Part shown: one piece after another, positions 26,934 to 35,915 of the stretch | Numbering within the stretch: the stretch's first letter is position 1 | How the letters are laid out: each line of letters opens with the position of its first letter | Source of the DNA: Onstottus_B sp049273855 | Lineage (GTDB): Bacteria > Acidobacteriota > Blastocatellia > UBA7656 | Assembly (NCBI GenBank): GCA_049273855.1 | Contig: JBASRN010000282.1 | Coordinates: forward strand, 1-58,305 | Length of the DNA stretch: 58,305 nucleotides | Reading direction: 5' to 3' | The notes under the pieces: generated by a model | What the model was told of the DNA's origin: nothing | Databases searched by the model: none | The model's input: the letters and a program-made list of their open reading frames with translations, nothing else | Position numbers and translations under genes: made by a program

Positions 26934-28271
26934 ATGGCGAAAGAAAAACCACAGGGCGTGCTCGCTTCGCTGCTTGAAGCAAACACCGAAAACCTTCTCA
27001 CTTGCGTTCATTGCGGGTTGTGCTTGCCTTCCTGTCCTACCTATCGGGTGCTGGGGAATGAGAACGACTCGCCGCGCGGCCGAATCTACTTGATGCGTGC
27101 AGTTGTCGAAGGGAAGTTGAGCATCGGGGATGCGTTCATCTCGCATATCGGCTTATGTCTCGGCTGCCGCGCGTGCGAGTCGGCGTGCCCGTCGAGCGTG
27201 CCATATGGTCATCTGCTTGAAGCTTCGCGGTCGGAGGTGGCACAAGGGAAGCTCGAACGTCGGTTTTTCGGCGGACGCGTGTTACGGCTGGTGCTCAATC
27301 ATGTTTTTACGCGTCCGAGGGTACTTCGATTCGCCATGGCCATAGCTAAATGGCTAAGAGACGGCGGGACGGCGCAACTTGCATTTGAAACCAAACTGAT
27401 TTCCGGGAGGCTTCGATTCGCGGTTGCGTTGTTGCTGGCCAGCCGCTCGCCTTTAGCCCGGCTTTCGGCGCGACCAAAATCGAGCACAGCCGGTATGAGA
27501 GCACGGGCTCACACGTCTGACGCTGTTCGGGTTGCCTTATTGCGAGGCTGCGTGATGGAAGGGCTCTTTCAGGCAACCAATCGCGCAACCGAGCGCGTGT
27601 TAGTCAAGAACGGTTTCGAGCTTGTGGAAGCCGAGCGGCAGGTATGTTGTGGGGCGCTGCATGTGCACGCGGGCGAGCTTGAAACTGCGAAGGAACTCGC
27701 CAGGCGAAACATCGAGGCATTTCTCGAGACCGCATGTGACCGAGTGATCGTCAACGCCGCCGGTTGTGGGGCGGCGATGAAAGAATACGGCGCGCTTTTG
27801 GCCGACGACTCACGATATGAAAAGCGCGCTCGCGAATTCAGTTCGAAGGTCAGAGATGTTTCCGAGATATTAACTGAGGAAAGAATCGTGCTGCCCGGCA
27901 CTCCAGTGATGCGCCAGGTAGCCTACGATGCGCCTTGTCACTTAATTCACGCACAGCGGATCGTGCAAGCGCCGGTCCAGTTGATGACCGAGATTCCGGG
28001 TCTCACGGTCGTTTTGCTGCGTGGTTATGAGACCTGCTGCGGCGGCGCAGGCCTCTACAACCTTCAGCATCCTGGGCTTAGCTATGAGGTCTTGCGTGAC
28101 AAGCTCGAAGCCATCTTTGAAAGCGGGGCAGATACTATTGCCACGCCGAATCCGGGTTGTATCATGCAGATCGGCGCGGGTCTGTTGTTAACAGGCTCGA
28201 AGATCGATGTTGTTCACTCGATCGAGTTGTTAGACGCGGCTTACGCTGAACGCAAACGAGGAAGTGCCTAA
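26934..28271 (+). CDS. glcF: Glycolate oxidase iron-sulfur subunit GlcF
   Basis: 445 residues. Two [4Fe-4S] ferredoxin motifs at the N-terminus (TCVHCGLCLPSCPTY near residue 23, and CLGCRACESACPSSVPYG near 73) are followed by two CCG domains (RQVCCGALHVHAGE and ETCCGGAGLYNLQ, plus YDAPCHLIHAQR). This arrangement is that of GlcF and related heterodisulfide-reductase-type subunits that move electrons from the GlcD/GlcE flavins to the quinone pool at the cytoplasmic membrane. GAGAGGAG precedes the ATG. Its stop overlaps the next start by one base (TAATG), so that gene is coupled. Confidence 0.94.
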   Translation: MAKEKPQGVLASLLEANTENLLTCVHCGLCLPSCPTYRVLGNENDSPRGRIYLMRAVVEGKLSIGDAFISHIGLCLGCRACESACPSSVPYGHLLEASRSEVAQGKLERRFFGGRVLRLVLNHVFTRPRVLRFAMAIAKWLRDGGTAQLAFETKLISGRLRFAVALLLASRSPLARLSARPKSSTAGMRARAHTSDAVRVALLRGCVMEGLFQATNRATERVLVKNGFELVEAERQVCCGALHVHAGELETAKELARRNIEAFLETACDRVIVNAAGCGAAMKEYGALLADDSRYEKRAREFSSKVRDVSEILTEERIVLPGTPVMRQVAYDAPCHLIHAQRIVQAPVQLMTEIPGLTVVLLRGYETCCGGAGLYNLQHPGLSYEVLRDKLEAIFESGADTIATPNPGCIMQIGAGLLLTGSKIDVVHSIELLDAAYAERKRGSA

Positions 28272-28735
28272 TGAAAAGAAACTGGTTTTGCGATCGTCAG
28301 TTCAGGCTGCTGAGGTTGCGCACCTGCGTGATGGTTTTAATTTGCGGACTTGTGGGATCGCGAGCCGCCTCCACCACTAATGCTCAAAACGGTCCCGAGG
28401 TCAAATCGTTTCTCGACTTTATGCGCCACGAAGAAGACGAGCTTGAGTTTCAGATCAGGCATAACGAGATAACGCGGAAGGAGTACGCACGGTCGAAGAG
28501 TCGAATCGCTATTCATCGCCAGACGGTTTTGCGTCTGGTGGAGGAGACCGGCCAGGACCACGTGCCGGAGTTGCACGTGGTTGCCGCTGGTGAACTGGAT
28601 CAGTTAATTGACGACGGAACGGCCGCGGTCAAGGGCATCAAGCCCGGAGACGTAGTCAAACTGAAATGGCGTTACCTTGGCAGCGAGAAGCGCGGCGAGG
28701 CATTCTACATTTTCGAGAGGTTGCCGCGGTATTGA
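28271..28735 (+). CDS. Hypothetical protein with N-terminal signal or anchor, coupled to glcF
   Basis: 154 residues. The N-terminus (MKRNWFCDRQFRLLRLRTC, then VMVLICGLVGSRAA) looks like a signal peptide with an unusually long basic head; cleavage is possible near TTNAQN. The mature part starts with an acidic helical stretch (SFLDFMRHEEDELEFQIRHN, ITRKEYARSKSRIAIHRQTV) and ends in a small beta-rich region (IKPGDVVKLKWRYLGSEKRG, FYIFERLPRY). No known family recognised. The one-base overlap with glcF suggests co-expression, but a role in glycolate oxidation is not shown. Confidence 0.7.
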   Translation: MKRNWFCDRQFRLLRLRTCVMVLICGLVGSRAASTTNAQNGPEVKSFLDFMRHEEDELEFQIRHNEITRKEYARSKSRIAIHRQTVLRLVEETGQDHVPELHVVAAGELDQLIDDGTAAVKGIKPGDVVKLKWRYLGSEKRGEAFYIFERLPRY

Positions 28736-28801
28736 TTTGGAGCCAAATTATCGCGAAGAGAAACAGGTTTACCGACTCTTACTGCTCAGGTCACTCAACT
28801 G

Positions 28802-28829
28802 TTGACAAAGGCCGATTCGACGATAGTAT
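28802..28829 (+). promoter_or_regulatory. Candidate sigma-70-type promoter for pilT
   Basis: TTGACA at 28802-28807 and TAGTAT at 28824-28829 are separated by 16 bases, close to the housekeeping consensus. It lies about 150 bases upstream of pilT in an otherwise empty spacer. No sigma-54-type element was seen here. Confidence 0.45.
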
Positions 28830-28980
28830 TTGTGACTGATGCGTCCACTCCGTGGCTGAGCGCCGACTGCATTTGCCCTCCCAAATATCAGCCAGCCCCA
28901 CAATGCTTGTCACTGATTTCAATTGCCTCCCGTGAAGGCACAGAGTAGCCAATTCCCCGCGCGGTCCAGGGTCTCTCATA

Positions 28981-30132
28981 ATGTCGACGATAAATTTTTC
29001 TCAGGTAATTCAACAGATGCTAGCGGTCTCAACCAATATTTCCGATCTCATATTCTCGCCCGGTCGTCCCCCTCAAGTGGAATTGATGGGCAAGCTCACG
29101 CCGGTGAAGGTCGAGGGAATGGACTTGCTAACTCCTGCGCACACGGTGGCGATAGCCAAGGCGCTGCTGGGGAATAACAAGGCTGGCGAAGAATCGTTGG
29201 AAAAGAATGGATCGGCAGACTTGTCCTTCAGCCTCGCCGGGTTCTCGCGGTTTCGCGTGAACGTCTTCAAGCAGCGCGGTACCTATGCAATCGTGATGAG
29301 AGTCGTGCCGAACGAGGTGCCCTCTTTCGAGGACCTGGGGATACCGGGTGTGCTGCGGGAAGTGGCTGACCTCAAGAACGGGATAGTGTTTGTGACCGGA
29401 CCGACCGGTTCGGGCAAGTCGTCGACGCTTGCTGCAATCATTGATCTGATAAATGAGTCCAAGCACTACCACATCGTCACGATCGAAGACCCGATCGAGT
29501 TCATGCATAGCCACAAGAAATCCACCGTGCATCAGCGCGAGCTTCATTCGGACACCTCCAGCTTCGCTTATGCGCTGAGGGCAGCGTTGCGTCAGGCGCC
29601 AAAGGTAATACTGGTCGGGGAGATTCGCGATCTAGAAACCTGCGAGGTCGCGCTTGAAGCTTCGGAGACGGGACACCTTGTTCTGTCGACGTTACACACC
29701 ACCGATGCAGCCAAGACCGTCGATCGATTGATAGGACTGTTTCCGAAGAGCCAGGAGCACATTATTCGAATGAGGCTTGCGGGGGCATTTCGTTTCATCG
29801 TTTCGCAGCGATTGATCCCGCGCGCCGACGGCAAAGGCCGCATTGCAGCAATCGAGATTCTCAAATCGACTGCTCGGACTCGCGAGTATATCGAGAAGGG
29901 CGAGCGGGAAGGCAAGTCGCTGTACGACGCTATGCGTGATGGAAACCTCGACGGGATGCAGGTCTTCGATGGTGAGCTGCGACGGATGATCCAAGAAGAG
30001 ATAATCTCGGTCCAGGATGGCTTGGCCTATGCGACGAATCGTCAAAACCTTCAGCTTCAGCTTTCCGATTTGGGGGGAGGAGCTTCGGACGATCCTGAAG
30101 GAACTGGACGAACCAACGAGTTCGTGAGCTAG
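28981..30132 (+). CDS. pilT: Type IV pilus retraction ATPase PilT
   Basis: 383 residues. A cytoplasmic hexameric ATPase that depolymerises pili for twitching motility. Motifs: Walker A GPTGSGKSSTLAA near residue 140, Asp box HIVTIEDPIEFMHS, Walker B region ALRQAPKVILVGEIRDLETC, His box STLHTTDAAKTVDRLIGLFP. The short N-terminal domain and lack of a zinc tetracysteine separate it from PilB. The C-terminal extension after AYATNRQNLQLQLSDLGGG is rich in Gly, Asp and Glu. It could be a PilT or PilU paralogue; the sequence fits PilT better. It opens a block of pilus regulators and pilins. Confidence 0.93.
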   Translation: MSTINFSQVIQQMLAVSTNISDLIFSPGRPPQVELMGKLTPVKVEGMDLLTPAHTVAIAKALLGNNKAGEESLEKNGSADLSFSLAGFSRFRVNVFKQRGTYAIVMRVVPNEVPSFEDLGIPGVLREVADLKNGIVFVTGPTGSGKSSTLAAIIDLINESKHYHIVTIEDPIEFMHSHKKSTVHQRELHSDTSSFAYALRAALRQAPKVILVGEIRDLETCEVALEASETGHLVLSTLHTTDAAKTVDRLIGLFPKSQEHIIRMRLAGAFRFIVSQRLIPRADGKGRIAAIEILKSTARTREYIEKGEREGKSLYDAMRDGNLDGMQVFDGELRRMIQEEIISVQDGLAYATNRQNLQLQLSDLGGGASDDPEGTGRTNEFVS

Positions 30133-30330
30133 CGCGCGAGGAACTTAGCGTGCGTAGGAGAAAGCTTACCGGGTTGGGCGGCGGACTCTTTCAGGTTCGC
30201 GTGTTTCCGATTCAGCCGAGCCTCAAGCGAAGAGTGTTCCTGTAGTTTTGATCGTTAGTTACGACCTTTATTCAAGCATCAAGGAAAACTAGGTTGATTA
30301 GCTATCTTCACTCTGCGACAGGAGATAGCA

Positions 30331-30696
30331 GTGCTACATAGCAGACATAAAACCAGCAAGCCGGACACGAACGTCACCGACCCAGTGCGGTCTGAAAAGC
30401 GCCGCGCCCAACGTTTTCGTGTGCATTGGGGAGTGACGGTCAGAGGAGTCGATGGCAAGGGACGGATTTTCGACGAAGCGGGTTACTTGGAGAATCTAAG
30501 TTCGACGGGTGCATTGATGGTGCTGCCCAGATATCCCGAGCCGGACGCCAAGCTTAGTGTTCGCATCGCCATTCCTCTGAGGAAGCGCGAGTATATTGGC
30601 TACTTGGCAAGAGTTGCGCGCGTCGAAGAAACCGGACGCCGTACCACGGTCGCGCTCGTGTTTGAGACGAAGCGTCCGAGCTTCTCCAGCACGTAG
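30331..30696 (+). CDS. PilZ domain protein
   Basis: 121 residues starting at GTG 30331, six bases after AGGAG. A single PilZ domain binds cyclic di-GMP through the RxxxR motif (EKRRAQRFRVHWG) and the NxSxxG motif (LENLSSTGALMV), both intact. Near the C-terminus ARVARVEETGRRTTVALVFE completes the barrel. Stand-alone PilZ proteins near pilT commonly link cyclic di-GMP to pilus motors or surface behaviour; direct interaction here is inferred. Confidence 0.88.
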   Translation: MLHSRHKTSKPDTNVTDPVRSEKRRAQRFRVHWGVTVRGVDGKGRIFDEAGYLENLSSTGALMVLPRYPEPDAKLSVRIAIPLRKREYIGYLARVARVEETGRRTTVALVFETKRPSFSST

Positions 30697-30719
30697 ATAA
30701 GGAACGGGGGCCGTCTTTC

Positions 30720-31271
30720 TTAGGCAACGTTTGTTCTTTGCGTTTGAATCTCGAGTATCCGTGCCTTAAGGCGCTTGAGCGTGGCTTCCTTTTCAACCTT
30801 ATTTGTACAGTTCCGCAGGGTTTCTACAAGGTCATCAATTTCGCTGGCTAGCGTGCGGCCGCGGTCTTCCCTTGCCTCAGCACGTATCTCCCTCTCGCCA
30901 GCTTGCGGTGCTCCAAAAACCTGATCAATGGCACTCCAGAACAGGTCAATGCTAATCGGTTTCTCTAGGCAGACGTTAGCGCCGGCGGCTTCCGCTTCTA
31001 CGAGGACCATAGGCCCACATCCGCTTATAACGATTATCGGCGTACGCTTGAGGTGCTGATTGCTTCGAACGCTGGTGATGAAGTGCAGACCGCTCTTACC
31101 CGGCAGAACTATATCGGTGATGATCAAGTCAGGGCCGCTCTGGCGAGCGATTCTCAAGCCACGCTCTGCGTCAGAAGCGGTGATGACGTTGTAACCACGA
31201 AGCCTCAGAAGCTCAGCAAGCGGCTGTAGCGTATCGAAGTCGTCCTCAACTACCAGGACGGTTCTTTTCAT
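30720..31271 (-). CDS. Orphan response regulator, receiver domain only
   Basis: 183 residues from the ATG at 31271, with GAGGAAA upstream. Receiver domain residues are intact: acidic pair VVEDDFDT, phospho-acceptor Asp in LIITDIVLPGKSG, Thr/Ser in IIVISGCG, and Lys in VCLEKPIS. The C-terminal about 60 residues are a charged helix (EIDDLVETLRNCTNKVEKEA, LKRLKARILEIQ), probably a coiled coil, with no DNA-binding domain. It is convergent with the PilZ gene and divergent from the PilS kinase gene. It may relay signals by protein contact (CheY-like) in surface motility; no kinase partner can be assigned. Confidence 0.87.
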   Translation of the reverse strand: MKRTVLVVEDDFDTLQPLAELLRLRGYNVITASDAERGLRIARQSGPDLIITDIVLPGKSGLHFITSVRSNQHLKRTPIIVISGCGPMVLVEAEAAGANVCLEKPISIDLFWSAIDQVFGAPQAGEREIRAEAREDRGRTLASEIDDLVETLRNCTNKVEKEATLKRLKARILEIQTQRTNVA

Positions 31272-31458
31272 AACATTTCCTCGCGACATCTCCCGTCACG
31301 GGGAGGATTCGATCGTGAGGCTCCCGGGGTACGTCTTGAGCCTGGGGCAGGTTCACGTACAGTGAGGTAATAATACACTTGCTTCCCCGTTTGTGCAATG
31401 CAGACTTTTGCCTCTTGGGAGCCTGAGAATTCAGTATTTCCCGCATAGAAAGATATAC

Positions 31459-31487
31459 TTGAGCGAGGTTGCGACCCGTGGTATAGT
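31459..31487 (+). promoter_or_regulatory. Candidate sigma-70-type promoter for the PilS/PilR genes
   Basis: TTGAGC at 31459-31464 and TATAGT at 31482-31487 are 17 bases apart, upstream of the kinase gene in the divergent spacer. Plausible on consensus alone. Confidence 0.35.
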
Positions 31488-31673
31488 CCGACACGCCTCC
31501 TGATGCCTCTATCAGGCTCAATTGTAATCGAACCTATTTGATTCACGGAACGCTGGAATGGCGTGTCCTGCCTTATAACGAGGCTAATTGTTCATGCAGG
31601 GCACAGGCCGGAATTATCGAGGGGATCGACGAGTCAGCGCCTCGTCCGTTCCTATCCTTTGTTCGCACTCACT

Positions 31674-33380
31674 ATGCACTCAATGCGCAGAAAGCTTCAA
31701 TGGTTAGTCGTATCACGACTGGCGATCACTGGCCTGTTGCTGGTTGCACTCCAGATGGCAGAGCGCGAAAGCGCGTTGCGATCGTTTGTTCCGGTGGTGC
31801 TCCCGTTATGTGCCGCGAGTGTGGCGCTCTCGGTCCTTTACTATCTCGCTTTTCGCGCTCGAGTTTCGTATCGTTCGCAGGCTTACCTCCAGTTGTCGAT
31901 AGATATAGTCATGGTGACTTGGCTCGTTTATCGAACCGGCGACGTCGAGTCCCCTTTTCTTGCACTCAATCTAGTCATCATCTTTGCTGCGAGCGCGCTG
32001 CTCGGAAGAAGAGGGGTTTCTCTTCTCGGGGCGATGAGCGGCGTGCTGTATATCTCTACGAGCTTGCTCACCATGGGCGCGGCTGTTCCCCGCGCAAGCG
32101 GATGGCTTCCGTACGAGCCCGGGGCTGCGTTCGTCTGGACGCAGTTTATGTTCTCGCTTAACCTGATGGCAATACTTGGGGTTGCCGTCTTGTCGGGCCA
32201 GTTGGCAGAGCGGCTGAGCCGGAGTGAGAGTCAGCTTGCGACCGCGACAAGAGACCTTGCGGACTATCGGTTGTTCAACGATCGGATCATCGAGAGCATG
32301 CGCAGCGGCCTGGTAACGACTGACCTCGGATGCCACATAGTGACCTTCAACCGAGCCGCAGAAGAGATCACAGGGTACAGAGCGGCCGACGTGCGCGGGG
32401 CAAACGTCTTTACCATTTTTGGCGACATCGAGAAACAGATAGAAGTAGGTCTTGAGTCTATTCGCACTCGTACGAGGTTGCCTCGGTTCGACATTGGGTG
32501 CCGAACGGCGGATGCAAGGGAGATCCACCTGGGCTTTTCCGTCGCGCCGCTGGTCGATGAAAGAGCCAAATCACGCGGATATGTTCTGACGTTTCAGGAT
32601 TTGACCGAGGTAATGGAGCTGGAGCGCGAGGTTAGAAGGCAAGAACGTCTAGCGGCGTTGGGCACGATGGCAGCCGGACTTGCTCACGAGATTCGGAACC
32701 CGCTGGCTTCGATGCGCGGCTCGGTGCAGGTGCTTGCGAGCGAACTCGGCCTGTCGCCTGACCAGGCCCAGCTTATGCAGATTGTCCTGCGCGAGTCGGA
32801 CCGGCTCAACCGAATCGTATCTGACTTCCTGACTTATGCGCGTCCCCCAAAAACCGAACACGCGGTGATTGATTTGTCAAATCTTCTGGCGGAAACCGTT
32901 TCGTTGCTGAGGAACAGCGCCGAGTTGCGGCCGGATCACACGATATTCGCGGATCTCCCGAAACAGCCTTTGCTTTATCACAGTGACTCGAATCAGATGC
33001 GACAGATTTTTTGGAACCTCGCGCGGAATGCGATCAAGGCGATGCCCGATGGAGGTGAACTCCGCGTAGGGCTGGAACTGCGACCCGGCCGCGAAGTGGC
33101 GATAACGTTCCGCGACTCCGGGCAGGGGATGAGCCGAGAACAGAAGGAGAGGCTTTTCGAGCCGTTTAACTCCTCGAGCGGCGGCACTGGCCTGGGGATG
33201 GCCATCGTCTATCAGCTGGTTCGCGACCACAATGGTGCCGTAGTCGTAGATAGCGAGGCAGGGAAGGGCACTCGTATTTCAATCAAGCTGCCGATCAGCG
33301 GACTAATCGAAGCGACAGCCCCAAAGCAAACGGACGCTTCCCGCGCCGACTCTCCAGCTCCCGTGGCCGTGGCAAGTTAG
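31674..33380 (+). CDS. pilS: Sensor histidine kinase PilS
   Basis: 568 residues from ATG 31674 (ATG 31683 also possible; the frame is open upstream to 31563). The first about 180 residues carry about six membrane helices (WLVVSRLAITGLLLVAL, LNLVIIFAASALLG and others), the PilS topology. A PAS domain follows (IIESMRSGLVTTDLGCHIVT, FNRAAEEITGYRAADVRGAN). The HisKA box has its phospho-accepting His in GLAHEIRNPLASMRGS. The HATPase domain shows NLARNAIKAMPDGGELR, DSGQGMSREQKERLFEPF and GGTGLGMAIVYQLV. It senses pilin levels or membrane state in other bacteria and phosphorylates PilR, encoded 112 bases downstream. Cytoplasmic membrane. Confidence 0.9.
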   Translation: MHSMRRKLQWLVVSRLAITGLLLVALQMAERESALRSFVPVVLPLCAASVALSVLYYLAFRARVSYRSQAYLQLSIDIVMVTWLVYRTGDVESPFLALNLVIIFAASALLGRRGVSLLGAMSGVLYISTSLLTMGAAVPRASGWLPYEPGAAFVWTQFMFSLNLMAILGVAVLSGQLAERLSRSESQLATATRDLADYRLFNDRIIESMRSGLVTTDLGCHIVTFNRAAEEITGYRAADVRGANVFTIFGDIEKQIEVGLESIRTRTRLPRFDIGCRTADAREIHLGFSVAPLVDERAKSRGYVLTFQDLTEVMELEREVRRQERLAALGTMAAGLAHEIRNPLASMRGSVQVLASELGLSPDQAQLMQIVLRESDRLNRIVSDFLTYARPPKTEHAVIDLSNLLAETVSLLRNSAELRPDHTIFADLPKQPLLYHSDSNQMRQIFWNLARNAIKAMPDGGELRVGLELRPGREVAITFRDSGQGMSREQKERLFEPFNSSSGGTGLGMAIVYQLVRDHNGAVVVDSEAGKGTRISIKLPISGLIEATAPKQTDASRADSPAPVAVAS

Positions 33381-33492
33381 TGGTTCCGAAGGGCAAACGG
33401 AGTACTTGGTGTCCCGCGAGGAGTAGTGGCATTACGTTTCGCCGGGATCCTCGTGTTGCATTAGTTTTTAACCCTCGGATAGAGAGAAAATA

Positions 33493-34980
33493 ATGGAAAA
33501 ACTCCTAGTTGTGGACGATGAGCGGAGCATGCGCGAACTGCTCGAGCTGGTGCTGAAGCGCGAAGGCTATGCGGTGCATACGGCGGAGAGCGGCACACGT
33601 GCGATTGAACTCGTGCGGCAGAACGTCTACGACCTGATGATCTCAGACGTGAAGATGCCCGATATGAATGGGATCGACTTGCTTGCCAGGGTCCGCGAGA
33701 TCTCGCCCGAGACCATGGTCATAATGATCACCGCTTTTGCGACTGTTGATACAGCAAGGCGTGCGTTCAAGCTGGGCGCTGAAGACCTGGTCATAAAGGA
33801 CGCGGGCTTCGACGTTGAGGAGCTGAAAGTCTCGGTCGGGAAGGTTCTTGAAAAGAAGCAACTCCGGCAGGAGAACGTCTTGCTCAAACGCGAGCTGCGC
33901 CAGCGCAACTCGCTTGAGAACATTGTCGGCCGCTCACCGCAAATGCAGGCCGTCTACCAGATGATCGAGACAGTGGCGGCAACGAGCTCGACTGTTCTGA
34001 TCACCGGAGAGTCTGGGACCGGTAAAGAGCTTGTCGCACGCGCGGTCCACAGTATGTCAGACCGCGCAGTGGCGCCGTTTGTTTCGATTAACTGCGGAGC
34101 ATTCACGGAAACGCTGCTCGAATCAGAATTGTTTGGCTACATGAAGGGATCGTTTACAGGCGCGGTATCCAATCGAAAGGGCCTATTTGAGGCCGCCGAA
34201 GGCGGGACGATTTTTCTTGATGAGATTGGCGAAACTACGCCCGCCATGCAGGTGAAGCTGCTTCGCGTGCTTCAGGAGCGGAGCATCCGCCGTGTTGGCG
34301 GGCTCGAAGAACTAGCGGTGGACGTGCGCGTCGTGGCTGCGACAAACCGCGATCTAAGCCAGATGGTGAACGAAGGGGCGTTTCGAAATGATCTCTACTA
34401 CCGCATCAGCGTAATACCGATCGAGATGCCTCCGCTTCGCGCGCGGCGTATGGACATTCCAGAACTGGTACGGCACTTTCTTGAGAAGTACAGCGCTGCG
34501 GTTGGGCGACCTACGCTTGAGATTTCAGAAGAGGCGATGGGATACCTTGAATCCTACGCCTGGCCTGGTAACGTGCGCGAGCTCGAGAACACCATCGAAC
34601 GCGCCGTCGCGCTCGAGCCTGGACGTGTTGCGGGAGTCGACCGGCGAAAGGAGGACGTTGGTCCGCCGGAGGACCAGCCCGAACGCAGGCTGAAGCCCGA
34701 ATGGCTGCCAGAGCGCATACTCAAGTACAAGCCACGCACAGTAACCGATCTGGACTTACCCGAAGAAGGTATCGATCTTGAGGCTTACTTGGCCCAACTT
34801 GAGAAAGACTACATCATACGTGCTTTGCAACGCACGTCGGGGAACCAGACTCGCGCTGCCGAGATCCTGAACATGTCGGTTCGTAGCTTGCGGCACTTAC
34901 TCGACAAGCATAAGATTCGACACACTGCCAGTCTTCTGCGTGAATCCGGTCCTCTCAGCGATAGTGCGGTGCACAAATGA
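33493..34980 (+). CDS. pilR: Sigma-54-dependent response regulator PilR (NtrC family)
   Basis: 495 residues. Receiver domain 1-120 with phospho-acceptor Asp in YDLMISDVKMPDMNG; AAA+ domain about 140-375 with Walker A GESGTGKELVARAV, the sigma-54-contacting loop as KGSFTGA (GAFTGA variant), Walker B GGTIFLDEIGE and arginine-finger region; C-terminal Fis-type helix-turn-helix (ALQRTSGNQTRAAEILNMSV, RSLRHLLDKHKI). It hydrolyses ATP to open sigma-54 promoters. Two pilin genes just downstream have near-perfect sigma-54 promoters, so they are its likely targets. Sigma-54 itself (rpoN) is not in the window. Confidence 0.94.
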   Translation: MEKLLVVDDERSMRELLELVLKREGYAVHTAESGTRAIELVRQNVYDLMISDVKMPDMNGIDLLARVREISPETMVIMITAFATVDTARRAFKLGAEDLVIKDAGFDVEELKVSVGKVLEKKQLRQENVLLKRELRQRNSLENIVGRSPQMQAVYQMIETVAATSSTVLITGESGTGKELVARAVHSMSDRAVAPFVSINCGAFTETLLESELFGYMKGSFTGAVSNRKGLFEAAEGGTIFLDEIGETTPAMQVKLLRVLQERSIRRVGGLEELAVDVRVVAATNRDLSQMVNEGAFRNDLYYRISVIPIEMPPLRARRMDIPELVRHFLEKYSAAVGRPTLEISEEAMGYLESYAWPGNVRELENTIERAVALEPGRVAGVDRRKEDVGPPEDQPERRLKPEWLPERILKYKPRTVTDLDLPEEGIDLEAYLAQLEKDYIIRALQRTSGNQTRAAEILNMSVRSLRHLLDKHKIRHTASLLRESGPLSDSAVHK

Positions 34981-35161
34981 TTTGGCCTGCTACTTGAGCT
35001 ATCTGAGCTTCTGTTCCCCGAACGGATTACCCGTCTCGTAGGCTCCTGACCTCTCACGAAGGATGCTTCGCTCGTACAGCAATCAACGTCGGCTTAGGTT
35101 AATTCGGGTGCGACTTCTTGTCTCATACTCAGTTGCCCTCTGGCCGGAGTCTGAAGTGGGT

Positions 35162-35177
35162 TGGCACGGGCATTGCT
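35162..35177 (+). promoter_or_regulatory. Sigma-54 promoter of first pilin-like gene
   Basis: TGGCACGGGCATTGCT matches the -24/-12 consensus TGGCACG-N4-TTGCT exactly, with the GG and GC dinucleotides at the required spacing. It lies about 65 bases before the start of the pilin-like gene and downstream of pilR. Confidence 0.85.
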
Positions 35178-35241
35178 CTACCGAGTGTGACCTCGTTGGC
35201 GGCCAATCGGCGAAGTGACACGGAGTCACGGGAGACTTTTT

Positions 35242-35667
35242 ATGAGAGACGAGCAGGGCTTTTCGTTGATCGAGCTTTTGGTTGTTATTGCGGTTCTCGG
35301 CCTGATTGCCTCGATCGCGGTGCCGAACCTAAGGCGCGCGCGCCAGCAGGCTTTTTCGTCGTCCGCTATCCAATCGGTGAGGACGATCACCACTGCTGAG
35401 GTTTTGTACGAGAGAAAATTCAGAAAGTACGCCACCTTGGGGGATCTGGCGCCCGAGGGTACCCTCGATCCATACCTGGCCGGGGGGCTCAAGGGCCACT
35501 ACATCTTCGCGATCACACTCGCGGCCGACGAGGTGCACTATACGGTAACTGCCACACCCCTGCTCGACCCGTCCCAGATGAATTACTACTTCGCCGATGA
35601 GAGTGCGGTCATACGCTTCAACGTGGGCGCGCCTGCCGATGTCAATAGCGATCCGATTCCGAAGTAA
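35242..35667 (+). CDS. Type IV pilin-like protein (pseudopilin)
   Basis: 141 residues from ATG 35242 with GGGAG upstream. A type III prepilin signal is cut before the Phe of MRDEQG/FSLIELLVVIAVL, with the conserved Glu5 and an N-terminal hydrophobic helix continuing to ASIAVPNLRRAR. The globular part is short (YATLGDLAPEGTLDPYL, YIFAITLAADEVHYTVT). Shorter than the two pilins that follow and lacking the GNRAFYSNE-type C-terminus, so it may be a minor pilin. Transcribed from its own sigma-54 promoter. Confidence 0.88.
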   Translation: MRDEQGFSLIELLVVIAVLGLIASIAVPNLRRARQQAFSSSAIQSVRTITTAEVLYERKFRKYATLGDLAPEGTLDPYLAGGLKGHYIFAITLAADEVHYTVTATPLLDPSQMNYYFADESAVIRFNVGAPADVNSDPIPK

Positions 35668-35809
35668 ATTGTTCTTTGACAAAAATTGGCAACAAATTCT
35701 ACCGGTTTTTGTTAAAGGAGGCGGAGCAAGACGTCGGCAAACATCGAAACGAATGACTACACCCTTTGATCTCAACCAATTCGATACCTGCTCCCAAATA
35801 ACCCGCAGA

Positions 35810-35825
35810 TGGCACGATCGTTGCC
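35810..35825 (+). promoter_or_regulatory. Sigma-54 promoter of second pilin gene
   Basis: TGGCACGATCGTTGCC fits TGGCACG-N4-TTGC with correct GG/GC spacing. It lies about 90 bases upstream of the pilin start and after the stop of the previous pilin-like gene. Confidence 0.85.
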
Positions 35826-35915
35826 CTTCTAACCTGTGCGATCTGTAGTAGATTAGCCGCTAGGGACAAATAACCTACGGCAATAATTGAGAAATTGAAA
35901 AGGAGCTTGAATAGT

